Positions 21,321 to 34,205 of a DNA stretch of 64,000 nucleotides are shown one piece after another. The DNA is from Camellia lanceoleosa. Lineage: Eukaryota > Streptophyta > Magnoliopsida > Ericales > Theaceae. The position numbers and the translations under genes are program-made. Every line of letters begins with the position of its first letter. Position 1 is the first letter of the stretch. The stretch covers positions 202,608,321-202,672,320 of the forward strand of contig CM045761.1 of NCBI GenBank assembly GCA_025200525.1, given 5' to 3'. Below the pieces are notes generated by a model. It made no database searches. It was given only the letters and a program-made list of their open reading frames with translations, and was not told where the DNA came from.

Positions 21321-24300
21321 CTACAGCCTAGAGCCAGAGGTTGCAAGTTTTATGAGGTCCTTCCGAAGTATCTTGCCTGACGGATTCTTGGGGATGGAAT
21401 CTACAAACGCCACTCGCCTGATTCTCTTATACGGAGCAACCTGCAATTCCCAGATTATTAGATTGTTAAATCTCCCACTTTCAACAAGTGACAAATCAAA
21501 TGTTGATCCAGGCGAATAATAATGCGAGGACAACTCTATTAGAGGTTAGTGTGTGGTGTGTTACACAGTTTCATGCCCTCACAAAGTTACAACTGAATGT
21601 AGTCAAAGTTACAATTTAATGTGATCAGCAATCACATCATGTCATAATCTGACTACATTGAATAGTAGCCTTCGTGGGTGTGCACCACAGAATTCACCTT
21701 CAATTAGAGAGGCGTTCATGAGTTGAATGAATTGTTAACCTCAGCTTAAATTTTAGATTCACCTGTTTAGCAACAAAGTCCATGACATCATTTTCCGACA
21801 AATCACTTCCACCTTTTCGTACCACGTATGCCATGGGAAACTGCCCCACCTCCCTATCAGGAAACCTGAGATAACAAGATATTAAACTTTGGTTTTCATT
21901 CTTAAACACTAATTGATCATAAGCTCATAAAATCCATTGCTTTCTCAGAGAACCATTTTCCTGAGAAATTCATTTGTTTGGGTATGTAAGAATCCTAGGA
22001 GAAAGGAAAAGGAAAAAGAGCAGCATCAGCAATATGGGGAAGAACATTTACGGTATAACAGCAGCATCAGCAATATCAGGGTGAGTCAGCAACAAAGCCT
22101 CTAGTTCTGCTGGAGGGACCTACCAAACCAAATCAAGTGGCTAATTCCATTAGAATCACTGCTTGAAATGTTTATCAGAACTTTGTTTCAAGTTATGTTA
22201 CCACCATAAATTGCAATTTTTTTAGTAAAATTTATTTGCTATTCAAACATGAGCAACATAGACACATGCATACAGAAATTCAATTCAACTCACCTGATAT
22301 CCTTTGTATTTGATGAGCTCTTTCAACCTATCAACTACGAAAATGAATCCATCATCGTCGATGTAGCACAAATCTCCTGTTCTCAACCATCCTTCTGAAT
22401 CTAGAGTTGATGCAGTCGCTTCAGCATTACTAAAATAACCTGCAATTAATAACCACATTTACAAATAAAATTAGTTCGTGTAAATGTTCCAGAAAGTACT
22501 AAGTTGCAGGCAAATTATGCTTAATAAGTGAAAAAATAGCTAGCGGTGTTCGGCTGGTAGAGGATTAAAAGCATATCCGGGCTGATTGTTGGCATCCACA
22601 ACTTTGCTGTGAATTAAGAGTAAGGATTAAAGATGGCTTCCTTTACTTAAAAATGGTTAAAGAAGTTTTTGGAATAAGTGACATTTTAAAATGATTTGAC
22701 CAAAAAAACAGAGAAAGTTGATAGTGTTCTCACTTTTTAACCAAATTTTAACTCCAAATGAAGAAAAATAGCAAAAAAGGATTACAGAGTGCCCTTGACA
22801 TTGACAGTCTTTTATGCTGCTGAACCAAATAGGCCTTGGCAACACTATTAGAACACAAAAAAATGAACCAAATGGATTACATTAAGGTTACGTTTGTTTG
22901 GACGGATATGTGTTTGAGATTGGACTAATAGTCTAATAAAATTATTAATCTGATGTTTAATTAAAAAATAAAAATACTGACTAGCAATCCATTCGGATAT
23001 GGTATCCCCATATGATGGACTATTCAATCCCACATTGGAGTGGGATATAAATTAGAGGACTAAACAAACTTCACAAATGACCATAATAGAGGTATTATGG
23101 TCAATATATTAAATGTCTCATGTCCTGTCATGTCCTATTCATTCCAATCCCCTTAAACAAACATCAGATTGGATAATATTTTGTTAATCCCTCCTTATAA
23201 TCCTAATTCAATCCAAATAAGAGATAGGACACACAATTCAAAAGGATTCGTTATCTTAGGACTATTAGTCATAAGAATACTAATCCAATCTAATCCAGTT
23301 CGCTCAAACAAACATGGCATTAAGGGAAACATAAAGAGGATTTGGGATGACTACTGCGTGCATAAAGATACTCCGCCATGATTTCTTTGCAATGATTTTG
23401 CAATAAAAATTTAATGATTTATGTCTAAAATTAAAATTAAATAATTAAAAAAAATACACAGTATTTTAACATGATTTTTTTTTTAATTATAAACTTGAGT
23501 AGTTGAAATTATTCTAAGGTGTTCCAACAAATAAATAACACACATATAAATCATTAAAAAATAATGACAGAGATCCTTATCCCATAAAATATTCTGAGAC
23601 AAACTAAAGCAACAAAAGAAGAAAGCAAAGCAGAACAAAACCTCACCAAATGTGGGCGCCAAAAAAATGCGAACTGAACTATCAACAACAATCACTACGT
23701 TTGTTTCTAGTTTTTTGAAAATACTTCTTAGAAAATTTTATTTTATTATTTTTCGTTTTTTTTTTTTTCTGCTGAATTTTTTAAATATTTTAAGTATTTT
23801 TTTTAATTTTTAGACACAATTATCACAAATACACTTAAAAAGTATAATTTTCATTAAAAAAAATATTTAAAAAATTCACTAAATACTAAAAATATAAAAA
23901 TAAAAAAAAAATTTAGTATATTTTTCATATTTTTACGTATTTATTAATTTTTTAAAATATTTCTTCACAAATATTTTATTTTTTAAATACATGTAAACAA
24001 GATACATCTTAAAAAAAATTAAAAAATATTTATTAAAAACAAAAAACATAAAAAATAAAAAACTCAATTTAAAAAAAATTAAATTTAAAAAACTGAAACG
24101 AAACCACTGAATAATTTGGAGAAATAGTATTTTAGTGGACCGTTTGAAGGTAATTTTATTATTCCTTAATTTTTGACCCCCTAATCTTCTTAAATTTTAA
24201 ATTAAGGCCCAAAAAAAAAAAATTTTAAAACAATATCATTTTAGGTATTAGAGAAATTAAAGGAAACTTTTTTAGGAGGACAAATCATTTTCTTTTTATT

Positions 24301-25771
24301 ATGAGTGAAATTTTTTTTTGGTACAAAATTTAACGCATGAAAGATATACATGAAATATGAAAATTTTACACCAAATATAAAAAATGACTTGAATAGTTTC
24401 ACAGAAACATATATATATTGTGACAAACCACAGAAAGAATTTGTACCCATAAAATGACATAATTTGTTTTCTTTTCAATAGAAATGTAATTTTTTAATAA
24501 TATTAATACTGATTTTTTTAAAAAAAATTATTATTTAACATACACCCCATGTTACCTTTCATAACGGTGGGACCTCTGAGCCAAAGCTCACCCGTCCGAT
24601 TAACCTGCAAGGCCGCTCCAGTGTCCGGATCAACAATCTTGGCCTCCATGCTCGGCGACAACAACCCCGCCGTCCCGTACCTTCTACTCTCCTCCAGCGA
24701 GTCCGTGGACGCCCCAATCCCCGTCGATTCCGTCAACCCATACCCCTGTAGAATCCCCACCGTCGGATACCTCTCCGCAAACCCCTCTATCACCTCCCTA
24801 CTCAACGGCGCTCCTCCCGACAAAACCGATTGCAACGTCCCCAAATCGTACTTCCGCCGTATCTGATCCGCCCCGTTCACCATCGCTATGAGTATCGGCG
24901 GCACTAGAGGGAGATACGTGGCGCGGTACTTCCCGATCGCTGACAACATCTCGTCCATTTCGAATCTCGAGAGAACTACGATCGTTGATCCTGATGCTAG
25001 CAACCCCGTCGCGAACGCTGCTAAGCCGTAGATGTGAAACATAGGGACGGTGCAGATGAAAGTTTGATATCCGGCTTCTAGATTGAACCGACTCAAGATC
25101 GTCTGAACCATGCCGATGAGGTTTCGATGCGAGGACACTACTCCTTTGCTCGCTCCGGTTGTTCCGGACGAGTAAAGCAGAGTCGCCGTGTCGTCCTGAG
25201 TCACTCGCTCCTTGACTCGGCTCTCGCTCGGTTGTTTCTTCATCATGTCTTCCAATGTAGTCACTATTTTGGAATTGGGAGGGTTTTGATCGCCGCCGAT
25301 GAGTACGATCGGGAGGTTGGAGTCGGCGAGTTTGGGGATGAGTTGAGGAGTGGTGAAGGCGAGGACGGGGTTGGAATCGGCGATTTGCTTGGCGATTTCG
25401 CGAGTTGTGTTGAGGGGGTTTGTGGTGGTGATTATGGCTCCGAGAGACATGACAGAGAGGCAGACAATGGGGAAGAAGATGGAGTTCGGGGAGAGGAGGA
25501 GGATGACGTGGCCTTTGCGGATCCCCATGGAAGAGAGGGAGGAGGCGACGGAATCGACGGCCATCCAGACCTCAGCGAAGGTGAGGTGGCGGGCGGTGGA
25601 GGCGTCGATGAAGGCGATCTTGCCTGGGTGAGCCCGGGAGGAGATGAAGGTGGTGACATCGAGGGAGTCGTTGGGAGGCAAAGGGATGGGCTTGCGTTTG
25701 CTGTAGAAGATGGAGTCTGATTTGCAGAAGCCACTTCTGGGGTCGATCGGAGGGATGTTATTGTGCGCCAT
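21321..25771 (-). CDS. OPCL1: OPC-8:0 CoA ligase (4CL-like), peroxisomal, five exons
   Basis: Exons 25771-24556, 22439-22294, 22119-22052, 21865-21763 and 21440-21321, all with GT..AG borders; 1653 nt, 550 residues. OPCL1 activates OPC-8:0, the reduced product of OPDA, to its CoA ester so that peroxisomal beta-oxidation can shorten it to jasmonate. Seen: IDPRSGFC near the N-terminus, P-loop [10 protein letters not shown] (201-210), GYGLTE (343-348), GELWLRG (394-400), [19 protein letters not shown], and the catalytic lysine in PSGKILRK (K534). The C-terminus SRL is a canonical PTS1. From memory the sequence follows Arabidopsis OPCL1 (4CLL5) closely along its whole length, including the small C-terminal exons. 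Intron 1 (22440-24555) is large and carries a miniature transposon. The frame is open throughout, so the gene looks functional. Other 4CL-like family members are less similar. Confidence 0.93.
22883..23322. mobile_element. miniature transposon in OPCL1 intron 1
   Basis: The ends are inverted: GGTTACGTTTGTTTGGACGG on the left and CGCTCAAACAAACATGGC on the right. CATTAAGG occurs on both sides (22880-22887 and 23318-23325), and internal TGGACTAATAGTCTAAT / GGACTATTAGTCATAAG motifs also pair. The short AT-rich duplication suggests a PIF/Harbinger or hAT miniature element; which one depends on where the TSD ends. Confidence 0.6.
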
Positions 25772-25805
25772 GGGAGTAGTAGACCTCTTCTTCTCTTTGG
25801 TCTGC

Positions 25806-25840
25806 AGGTTTCTTTCTTTCTTTCTTTCTTCCTTCCTTTC
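25806..25840. repeat. (TTTC)n-type microsatellite in the OPCL1 leader
   Basis: TTTC units followed by TTCC units between the OPCL1 TATA element and its start codon, so GAAA repeats lie in the 5' UTR of the mRNA. Confidence 0.8.
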
Positions 25841-25863
25841 TCTTCTTCTTTAAAGAAAGTCCA

Positions 25864-25870
25864 ATTTATA
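25864..25870 (-). promoter_or_regulatory. TATA box of OPCL1
   Basis: On the minus strand ATTATAAATTGG lies about 95 bp upstream of the start codon at 25771. I see no clear G-box close to it. Confidence 0.55.
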
Positions 25871-27989
25871 ATATTAATCTCTACAGCGATTGTTTCGTGT
25901 CGGATGGCTCTTATTCAAGTCCACCAAGTTCTTGAAAATAGACATGTGGTATTTGTCCAAGCGGTATTAGTAAGAATGGTGCCTCTCTCTAATTTGAGGG
26001 CTCTAAACAGACTTTTATTGATTTGATAATGAAAAAAAAAAAAAAAAAATGAGAGTTTTAAAAGAAGAATTTTAGAGAGCTTTAATAGTGTGTAGGTCTC
26101 ACAATAATTTAATATTTGTGTCTTAGGTTTGGTTTGGGGTACATTAAATAATACAAAACGTTAAAAAGTTACTATCTTATTTAAATCATATCATCTTATT
26201 TAAATTAAATCACCTCTCTAACACATCACATTAAACTCAACCCATATAAGTCAATAAATTAAAAAGTATACCTTTTTAGAACATTCCAAACTAATCATTA
26301 ATTTTTTTTATTGTTAAGTTATTAGAACTCTATTTAGACCTTTCGAATTAAAGGAATAAATCATTTTTGAAAAAATACACGACACAAATTTCACATTATT
26401 ATAGAATCCACATATTATTAGAGTTCTCTAGAACTCTTCATAGAACTCTTAATCTTTATTTCATGTTAATAAATATAAAAAAAAAATGTTCAAAAACTCT
26501 AAAATAAAAACTCTAAATAATTGTGTGGATTTCATAGTGTTGTGATGCTTAAGGTTTTTTTTTTTTTTTTTTTTGGTCTGTGTCATATCAATAAAATTTT
26601 CTATCATCACCCTAATAAATAAGGGGGAACTAGATGTAGTGAGAGAAAGAGAAAAAAAGATTAATGTTTGGAAGCATTAAAAAAGACCACTAAGGAAATA
26701 TTGATGAGTTGACTCTCCTTGACAGGATGGTTGTTTCTATTATTTATTTTTTATTTTTTGTATTTTCCAACTCATTACAGCTGTTATTAGTTGGTTTTTC
26801 ATAACTGAGAAAAAAATTACAAGTAAATGAGAGGTATGTGTGTTTATAGTAAAATACAAATACAAATATCATATGCACTTTTTAATATATTCATAATTCT
26901 TTTTCTTTTCTTTCACCTCCATGTAATTCCCCTAATAAATAATGAGGGCAGCTTAATTAATTCTCCTTTTTATGTTGGTACATGGGAAAAGTTATTTGCA
27001 GTTCTCAATTGAGGATGGAACACTCTGATTGGGATTCATGGATAATTTGTTAATATTTTAGGTTCATGTGTATATAAATTTTATTTTTAATAAATAATTT
27101 ATAAATTAAACTATCAAAATAGAATATGTAATAGACTCACAAGTTGAAACTAAATTATCCCGTCTTAGAAAAATAGTCTTTACTAGTAGGAATAGTCCAT
27201 CTATATTTTGTAATTTTTTGTTTGCACATGAACAATATAATTGCATTAGAGATGGACATTAATAATAAGATCGAATATAGTATGCTAACACATGAAATAT
27301 TACACTAAATATATGATATAAGGACTTGGAGTCCCTCTTGTCATTGATCTAGACTGAAAGGTATTATTTAGATCTGTGAGATTCGTCACAGGTCTCGTTT
27401 TAATTATCTTGAACCGTTTATTCTGTCAAACATTTTCTGTATATCAATTACACACAAAAAAAGATTGATTCAATAATTATAACATATTCAATTTATTACG
27501 TTTGTCACTAAAAGAATGAAAGACAATTGTGTTTTTTAAAATATACTATTCATTTTTCTTTTTATGACAAACGTGATTAATTGAATAGATTATAATTATT
27601 AGATCAACTTTTTTTTTTTTTTTGGTGATTGATATATACAAAATGTACGATAAAATGAATTTTTCGAATTATCAAAATAAAATCCGTAATAAATTCTATG
27701 GGTTCAAACATTACTCTCCACTCCGGATTAAGGATTGTAGAGTATAACTTCCCTAATATAAAAGAAAAGTATCTAATCATTTTTCTTTTTTTTTTTATTT
27801 TTTTATTTTTTATATTGTTATTATTTTTTAACTCATCCAGTCATTTTTCCTTGGGGAAGTACTTTGTGGACCAAATGAGGTTATTGTTGCCTTTCTATAG
27901 TCAATTTTGGAGACCAGATTCTATGATCTAAGTGTTCGGTTGAGAGTAATTTTTTTAGTTTTCTTTTTTTTCTTTTTCCTTTTTAAAGA

Positions 27990-28136
27990 AAAATGTTATA
28001 AGTTTTAAAATTTCTATCAAATAAATGATTAAATGTTTTACATGAGTGTGGATCTCACACTTTTGTGGACCCTACACTCATGTGAGATATTTGTGGTCAT
28101 TTATTTGATAGGAAATTTGGTATCTCTAGTATTATC
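27990..28136. mobile_element. foldback miniature element, TAGAGAT family
   Basis: Inverted arms GTTTTAAAATTTCTATCAAAT and ATTTGATAGGAAATTTGGTA flank a centre with CATGAGTGTGGATCTCACAC. The right end is TCTCTAGTATTA. Same family as 20942-21063. Confidence 0.65.
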
Positions 28137-28146
28137 CTTTTGTTAA

Positions 28147-28645
28147 TTTGTTTGGCTAAATAAATTTCGTTTGGGAAGAATTTTTTAATTTTTTTGACTT
28201 TTTTACTTTTTTGTAAGAAAAAAGTGAAATAATTATGGTTTAAATATAACATTTTATCTTATTAGCTATGGGGTGTTTTGGAAAATTAATAAAAGCTGAC
28301 TTTTTAGCTTTTTGACTTTTTTAGTGACTTTTTTAACAAAAAAAACTGACTTTTTTGTGATTTTTTTGAAAGAACTTGATAAAAAGTCAAAAAAATTGAC
28401 TTTTTACCAAGTTCTCAAATTGCCCATATGTTTGACATGATTATTTGGGCTAAAATAGCCATATAGAACAAAATTGATTATTTTAGCCAAACAAGATAAA
28501 ATGTCACATTCAAATAATAATTATTATTATTTTTTTATCATAAAAGTTAAAAAAATCGAAAAGCTTATTCAAACGAGACTTTTTAATCTCAGGTTAAAAT
28601 AGTCAAAAAATTAAAAAGTCAACTTACATTCCAAACGTAGGCTTA
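28147..28645. mobile_element. composite poly-T-rich miniature element(s)
   Basis: The left side (GTTTGGCTAAAT, TTTGGGAAGAATTTTTTAA, TTATGGTTTAAATATAACATT) and right side (AATGTCACATTCAAATAATA, TTAAAATAGTCAAAAA, CATTCCAAACGTAGGC) are inverted versions of one family. The middle (28266-28400) has AAAAAGTCAAAAAAATTGAC facing its complement. Probably one copy nested in another. Confidence 0.5.
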
Positions 28646-29443
28646 ATCTATTTTATATTTTTATATTTTTTTTAATCCTAACATAACCCAACTCGTCAAA
28701 TGAGGATTAAATTAATGTGATTTTACCTGCGTTTAGTTTATTTTTATTTTTTTTAAATCCAAAATAATTGTTTCATACTTCATAACATTACTGAAATATT
28801 TTCACCATGTGATTCATATGTAATTTGTTGCTCTTTTCAACTATTATTAGCCTATGTGATTGAACTTTTCTTAAAGTTATGTGATTGAACTTTGCTTAAA
28901 GTTAGTTATCCATTTATATGCTTTTGATGCATATGCGTTTTTAACTGTCATTCTATGCAAAAGTACCTGGTTGATAATGCTAAACAAATTATATTTGTAC
29001 CTTTTTTTTTCAATCTAGAAAAGGACAGGAAATTTTACTATTTACATGTGTACAAATATTTTTAAAAAAAAGTATATTAATAATTTTATATATTTTTTCT
29101 TTTTAGAGGGATTTTTTAAATTTGAAATTTGATATTTATTTTATTTAATTAAATTTTGTTTTTGATTTTTAAATAATAGTAATGAAACCAAACAAGGCCA
29201 GAATCTCCATGAAAAGTAATCACGTGGAATGAATATTTTGGGCAGTATTTAACATGTGAATGGCGCAAAAATCACGGGCGGCTGGAAACCTTGGGGGATT
29301 GGGTGGTCGTGCAAGAGTGACCACCATTTCATTCATTGTTTGTTGGCATGTGGGTCCGCCTGCTCCACCGGTCGGAAACAATTTTGAAAAGCTTATGCAA
29401 ATTATGAAAAATGTTGGATTTGATCAAAAATTATATGAGTGTG

Positions 29444-30198
29444 TCTTGGTGGTATAATTTGTATAGGTCAATTACAGTTTAACATGTCGTAATATGATGG
29501 TAATATGAGAATTAATTCAAGTTTTCAATCGAAATCAGACACGTGATAGTTAGCATTGGTAATCATGGATCTGCGTAATATTGGATTAGCGGAAAAATAC
29601 AAGATGATGTAACCTAACGGTTACTCACAAAATTTAAATTCAAAATCAAGAGAAAGCCTAATTGCAAGAGTGACGTACTGGGACTGACTGTGAGAGAGTA
29701 TATTCAGCAATCATAGGAGAACATTTCGACGGTTGAAAGCCTACTTCGACGATTATCATTGGAAAGTATAAATGGCGGAGAATGTCCCAGAATGAAGGAA
29801 CCAGACTCAGATCAAAAAATTAGTTTATTTACTTCGTTTTTCCTTCTAGTTTTTACAGTTCTTTACAATTATACACTTCAATTCTTGTACTGCACTTCAT
29901 TCCTAAGAGTAGTATCAAATAACTTGTTGTTGTAAACCTTTACGAGGCTAGGTCAGATCATTGTAAGTTTTTCATTTTACTTAATGAAATTCAAAATTTG
30001 AAATTATTCTTTACTTCTTGTTACTTACTGAATTTTCCTAAACAAGCCATCAGTAAAAATCCTCTTCATTGAGACTGAGAGAACTAAAACATAATCGTCT
30101 GATAATTGGTTGACAATTAATATTCTGTAAGGACTAATTGATCCTTGTTGGCACGCTTAAAATTATATTATTAACCTTCGAATGCCAAAAAGCTAACA
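29444..30198 (+). repeat. 5' LTR of the Tat element
   Basis: 755 bp, matched along its length by 53690-54446. It begins TCTTGG where the 3' copy begins TGTTGG, so the conserved TG has mutated to TC, and it ends GCTAACA. A TATA element (GTATAAATGG, about 29766) follows AACATTTCGACGG and AAAGCC. Confidence 0.93.
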
Positions 30199-30206
30199 TA
30201 TATTTT

Positions 30207-30224
30207 TGGCACACCCAGTGGGAC
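30207..30224 (+). promoter_or_regulatory. primer-binding site of the Tat element
   Basis: TGGCACACCCAGTGGGAC starts eight bases after the 5' LTR. It opens with TGG, which pairs with a tRNA 3' CCA. I cannot name the tRNA with confidence. Confidence 0.6.
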
Positions 30225-30232
30225 TAATTGAA

Positions 30233-32386
30233 ATGGCTAGACATAGGAGACAATGAGAAAATGAACGCCTAAAAGAAGGTGTGGAGGGAGAGGTAAAAGT
30301 ACCTAATCTAGAGAAAAATGTAATAACACATCTTATGGAAGCACCTACCTCATCAGAATCTATAGTCGAACAGACCAGTAATTCAAAATATGCACCACAT
30401 GTTCAAAATATTAGACGAGGCCATGGAATTGGACCATCCACTGTTCCATCTACTCAGCCAATGAATCCATGGGGAGGCTTGGTAGATGCTATGGGACAAT
30501 AGTTAATAAACACAGTGAAAAGATGGGCAATATCCTTTATGGATCGAATGAATTGCCGTCAACCAACTAGCACAAGGCATATGGAGGAAAATTCGAATGT
30601 TCCTCAATAAAGGTTGGCTAGAGATAAACAACCTATACAAAGTGATGGACATACTAATGGTCAGACTAATGAAAGACCATCATCTATACCTCAATTATGG
30701 TATGAGCCTCTTTCGAGGCCTGTGATAAATCAAAATGCCTCATTACCTAACAGCGAAGCTATACAAATTGGTGGATTTGAGCCAATACAAGAAAATAGCA
30801 TGAGTGTGTTTCCAAATCTCATGTTCGAAGCCATACCGGACACAAGGGGATTCACTAATCCCCTGTTCAAATTCACACCCGGGGGGTTGGAAAGGTTTCC
30901 TGCGGCTGGGAAAGAAACAACACATGTTCCTCCTATTGCAGCACCTTTAGCAGGACAGGCTCAGAGAGGTCAACTATACCCTCAACAGCAGCCAGCACCA
31001 TAGGGACAGCTAGTCCCAAATATACCTCCCTATGGATCAAGAGGACCTCAAGCACAAGGGTTTCCACCAAATCTTGTGTTTGTTCTTCTAGTGGTAGTCC
31101 AACAAGCACAAAATATGGTTCTTAGGGACCAAATTGCTAATATTGTCAGAGAAATGTGTGGACCTATGGCTCGGGGGGTTCAAACTCTTGTCTATAGAAA
31201 GCTATACCCAGAATGCGTGGATAAGGTGCATGAATACCTAAGGGAATTTAGAATACTAGATTTTGCTTTTTTTTATGGAAATGAAAACCAGTCAATAGTA
31301 GAACACATTACTAGGTTCGCAGCCTAATGTGGAAAATTTACCAATAATGATTATATGAAGTTGAGATTCTTTCCAAATTCTTTAACTAGGGCAGCTTTTG
31401 TATGATATATTAACCTTACACCTAGCTCTATCCAAACTTGGCAGCAAATGGAGGAGACATTTCATGCCCAATTCTTCCAAAACAGAGCTAGAACTTTTCA
31501 TAGCAGACTTGGCAAGGTTGAGTCAAAGGCCTGGTTGAGTCAAAAGCCTGATGAGAAGGCTGTTCAATTTATTTCTATATTCAAAAGGGCACGAAACAAG
31601 TGTAGGGTCATTCTACCAGAGCCTAAATTTGTGAGATTGGCTCAAAATGGTTTAAAGTTTAGGCTTCGAAAGAAGTTCGACTTAACTGAGTTTCGAGACT
31701 TAGTGGAATTAATCTATAAGGTGTCTAAATATGAATCATTACTTGAGGAAGAACAAGATCGAAGTAACGCGTCATACAAGACTTATTATACAGACCCTAA
31801 TTACGAGATTGATGCAGCAAAGATCGTAAGGAAATAGCTAATGACCTGTGAGGCATTAATTCATAAGGATACTACAATAGACCAGCAGTTTAAAAACAAA
31901 GACCTTTATAGGAAAAACTCTTTTGATTTAACAAAGGCATATGATATTTTTTATCATTTGCTTGCAGCAAATTTCCTAAAATTACCAAAGGGAGTTGAAA
32001 TTCCTTCTCCAAAAGAACTTAAAGGGAAAATGTATTGTAAATGGCACAATTATTGATCTCATTCAACTAAAAACTATATTGTTTTTTGAGACAAGATCTA
32101 AGAACAGATTCGAAAAGGAAGTTTAAAGTTCCCAACCAAAGCAGAGAAAGCTATGGGGATTGACACTAACCCATTCCCAGAGATTGGGGAAGCTACAGCC
32201 AATGTTGGTGTGCCTGACTTCCAAAACCTATCATTGAAGGAATTGGAAGAGGTTAATGTGCAGATGCATGTTGCTAGCAAGATTGCTTTCAAGAAGGATA
32301 CCAGAAGTTCACCAGCAAATGGACAGAGCTTCGCAGACCAAAAAGAGGACTCTAGTGAGGAGGCACTGGATGATGACTCTCTATAG
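30233..32386 (+). pseudogene. Tat gag remnant
   Basis: The ATG at 30233 opens a frame (MARHRRQ) that hits a TGA at once and resumes in the same frame; further stops and frame changes follow. A capsid-like region is visible around 31080-31840, with YPECVDKVHEYLREF, then QKPDEKAVQFISIFKRARN and EFRDLVELIYKVSKYESLLE. This order is typical of plant Ty3/Gypsy gag proteins, which form the virus-like particle that packages element RNA. I find no zinc knuckle, but the frame is too damaged to be sure. Downstream frames to about 33490 are acidic and unrecognised. Confidence 0.7.
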
Positions 32387-33671
32387 GCAGCTGTCATGCA
32401 AAGGATATGTCCCAAATACAGGTTAAGTTATAAATGGTTGAAAGGACTTCCAATTGATGGGAAATAGTATTACAAAGATGTACAGAAACACCTTAAACTA
32501 ATCAGTAGCTATAACGAGAGGCCATACCCAACTAGTCCTAGACAGCAGCCATTCTTGGCTGGACTACCAGCCGCTAGAGTGCATCCCAAGGATAAGAGAC
32601 CTCTGCATGAGTTTAGACCACCCAACTACTATAGGATGGAAGGCAGTTATCCTGAGAGGAGACCTGAAGTGGGCTCAAGTTATGGAATTAGAGCCAAAGA
32701 TTGGCCTCTAAGATCAGCCTCAAACAAGATGGAAGGTAACCACCCTAACAGAAGGCTTGAATTAGGTTCAAAACAGGGGATCAGGGCCAAGCAGTGGCCT
32801 CCACAGGCAGCTTCGAAGCTGGCTTTGAAGGCAGAAAGAGCTAATTTAGCAATTGAACTAGTAAGTTCATAGGTACTTGGGGTTCCAGATTGGTTTGTCA
32901 TGCAGAATAAGCCTAAGGAAATGCCTGCCCAGAGAAGTGTCTTTGGAGACCAGGGTAGAATGATTAAACATCTCTTGGTGGCTCCAAATCATTGGGTATT
33001 ACTAAAGCACCCAAAAACAAAGGAACCAAATATGGTTCCAATAATCTTCAGGCCTCAAAGAAGGAAGATCTAGCGAAGGTACACTAATATCAAAAGGATC
33101 TGAAGAAAAGTGGAGAAAGTTCTTCATTGGCCTAGTCAAAAGGCCAGACAGAGGGAAAAGATAGTCCAAAACTAGATTCTAGTCCAAAATTGGCTCATCA
33201 GAACAAAAGAAGTGTCAGTAAAGAGCAGTTGGCTAAAGTTCATACCGAACTAGAAGTCAGGGAAAGATCCAACATAGTAGGTCTTGAAAAAGCCTTGATG
33301 GAAATTGATAGTGAGACAGAAGAAGAAGTTGAACTAGGCCAAATGAAAGAAATGGCTGAGGATGAGATGTTTGAAGCCTTCATGGCTGAACAGAAATTTT
33401 TGGTCAAAAAACCAGCAGGAGCAGACCATTTGAAGAAAGTCACTAGTACTGAAGTACCAGAGTGTAGCATGGAAGATATTTTCTGAAATAACTGAACAAG
33501 TTAGCTTGGAAAAGAAATAAGTGCAGCCAATAGTTCAGTTTGGCTCATTTCCTACAGTGTCAGTAAATATGGTGTATATATTGCCACAGGAGTTTCCAAG
33601 CTGAAACTGGAAACCAAGAAGGTCAGGAGATTGACCCTATTCCAGTTTCTAGTGAAGATTCACAAGTTAGC

Positions 33672-34205
33672 ATGGTTCAAGATGAGTTTGAAGTGGCTAC
33701 ACCAATGGAAACTGAAGATGAAAGTGAGGAAGTGAGTATTAATCTCTCATTTCCTTTTGAGCATCCTACAACATCCATGACACAACATGTCAAGCCCTTG
33801 TATATCAAGGCTTTTTTCAATGGGATACAAATGAACAGGGTATTGGTGAATAATGGGGCAGCAGTGAACTTGTTTCCGAAGTCTTCTTTGAAGAAACTAG
33901 GAAAAAGAAACCCCAGATTAATCCTAACCAGCATAACCATTGCTAGCTTTGCTGGGGATAAGCAAATGGCTCAGGGTATCTTGCCCATCAACCTAAGTGT
34001 GGGAACTAGAGATTGCATGATGGCATTCTTTGTTATAGCTAGTAATGCCAAGTATAATGTTTTACTTGGCAGGTATTGGATACATACCAACAAACGTGTG
34101 CCTTCCTCTCTACATCAGAAGATAATGATGGCCTTATGTAATGGAGAGACAGAGGAGATCAATGTAGACCCTCAACCCTTTATTGCTTGTGTTGACTTTG
34201 CATAG
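33672..34205 (+). pseudogene. Tat protease region
   Basis: A 177-codon open stretch. The aspartic-protease flap and active-site region is recognisable (PLYIKAFFNGIQMNRVLV, NNGAAVNLFPKSSLKKLG, ASNAKYNVLLGRYWIH). In relatives the active-site sequence is VDNGAAVN; here it is VNNGAAVN, so the catalytic aspartate appears lost. The protease would normally cut the Gag-Pol polyprotein. Confidence 0.75.

Larger units (their letters stand above)
25900..29438. other. AT-rich intergenic DNA with miniature elements
   Basis: No credible coding region. It contains the miniature elements at 27990-28136 and 28147-28645. A GC-richer patch at about 29190-29400 (with CGGGCGGCTGG and CCGGTCGG) has a short open frame without recognisable features and may be a promoter or gene remnant. 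Confidence 0.5.

Noticed and set aside
25127..25720. Open plus-strand frame of 197 codons
   Set aside because: It lies entirely antisense to OPCL1 exon 1, which has family-wide similarity, and its Gly/Glu/Asp-rich sequence is a by-product of that exon's codon use.
13497..25771. A metabolic gene cluster of two CoA ligases
   Set aside because: The two enzymes belong to different clades, are 6 kb apart and are separated by an unrelated, oppositely oriented membrane-protein gene. No pathway partner is nearby.
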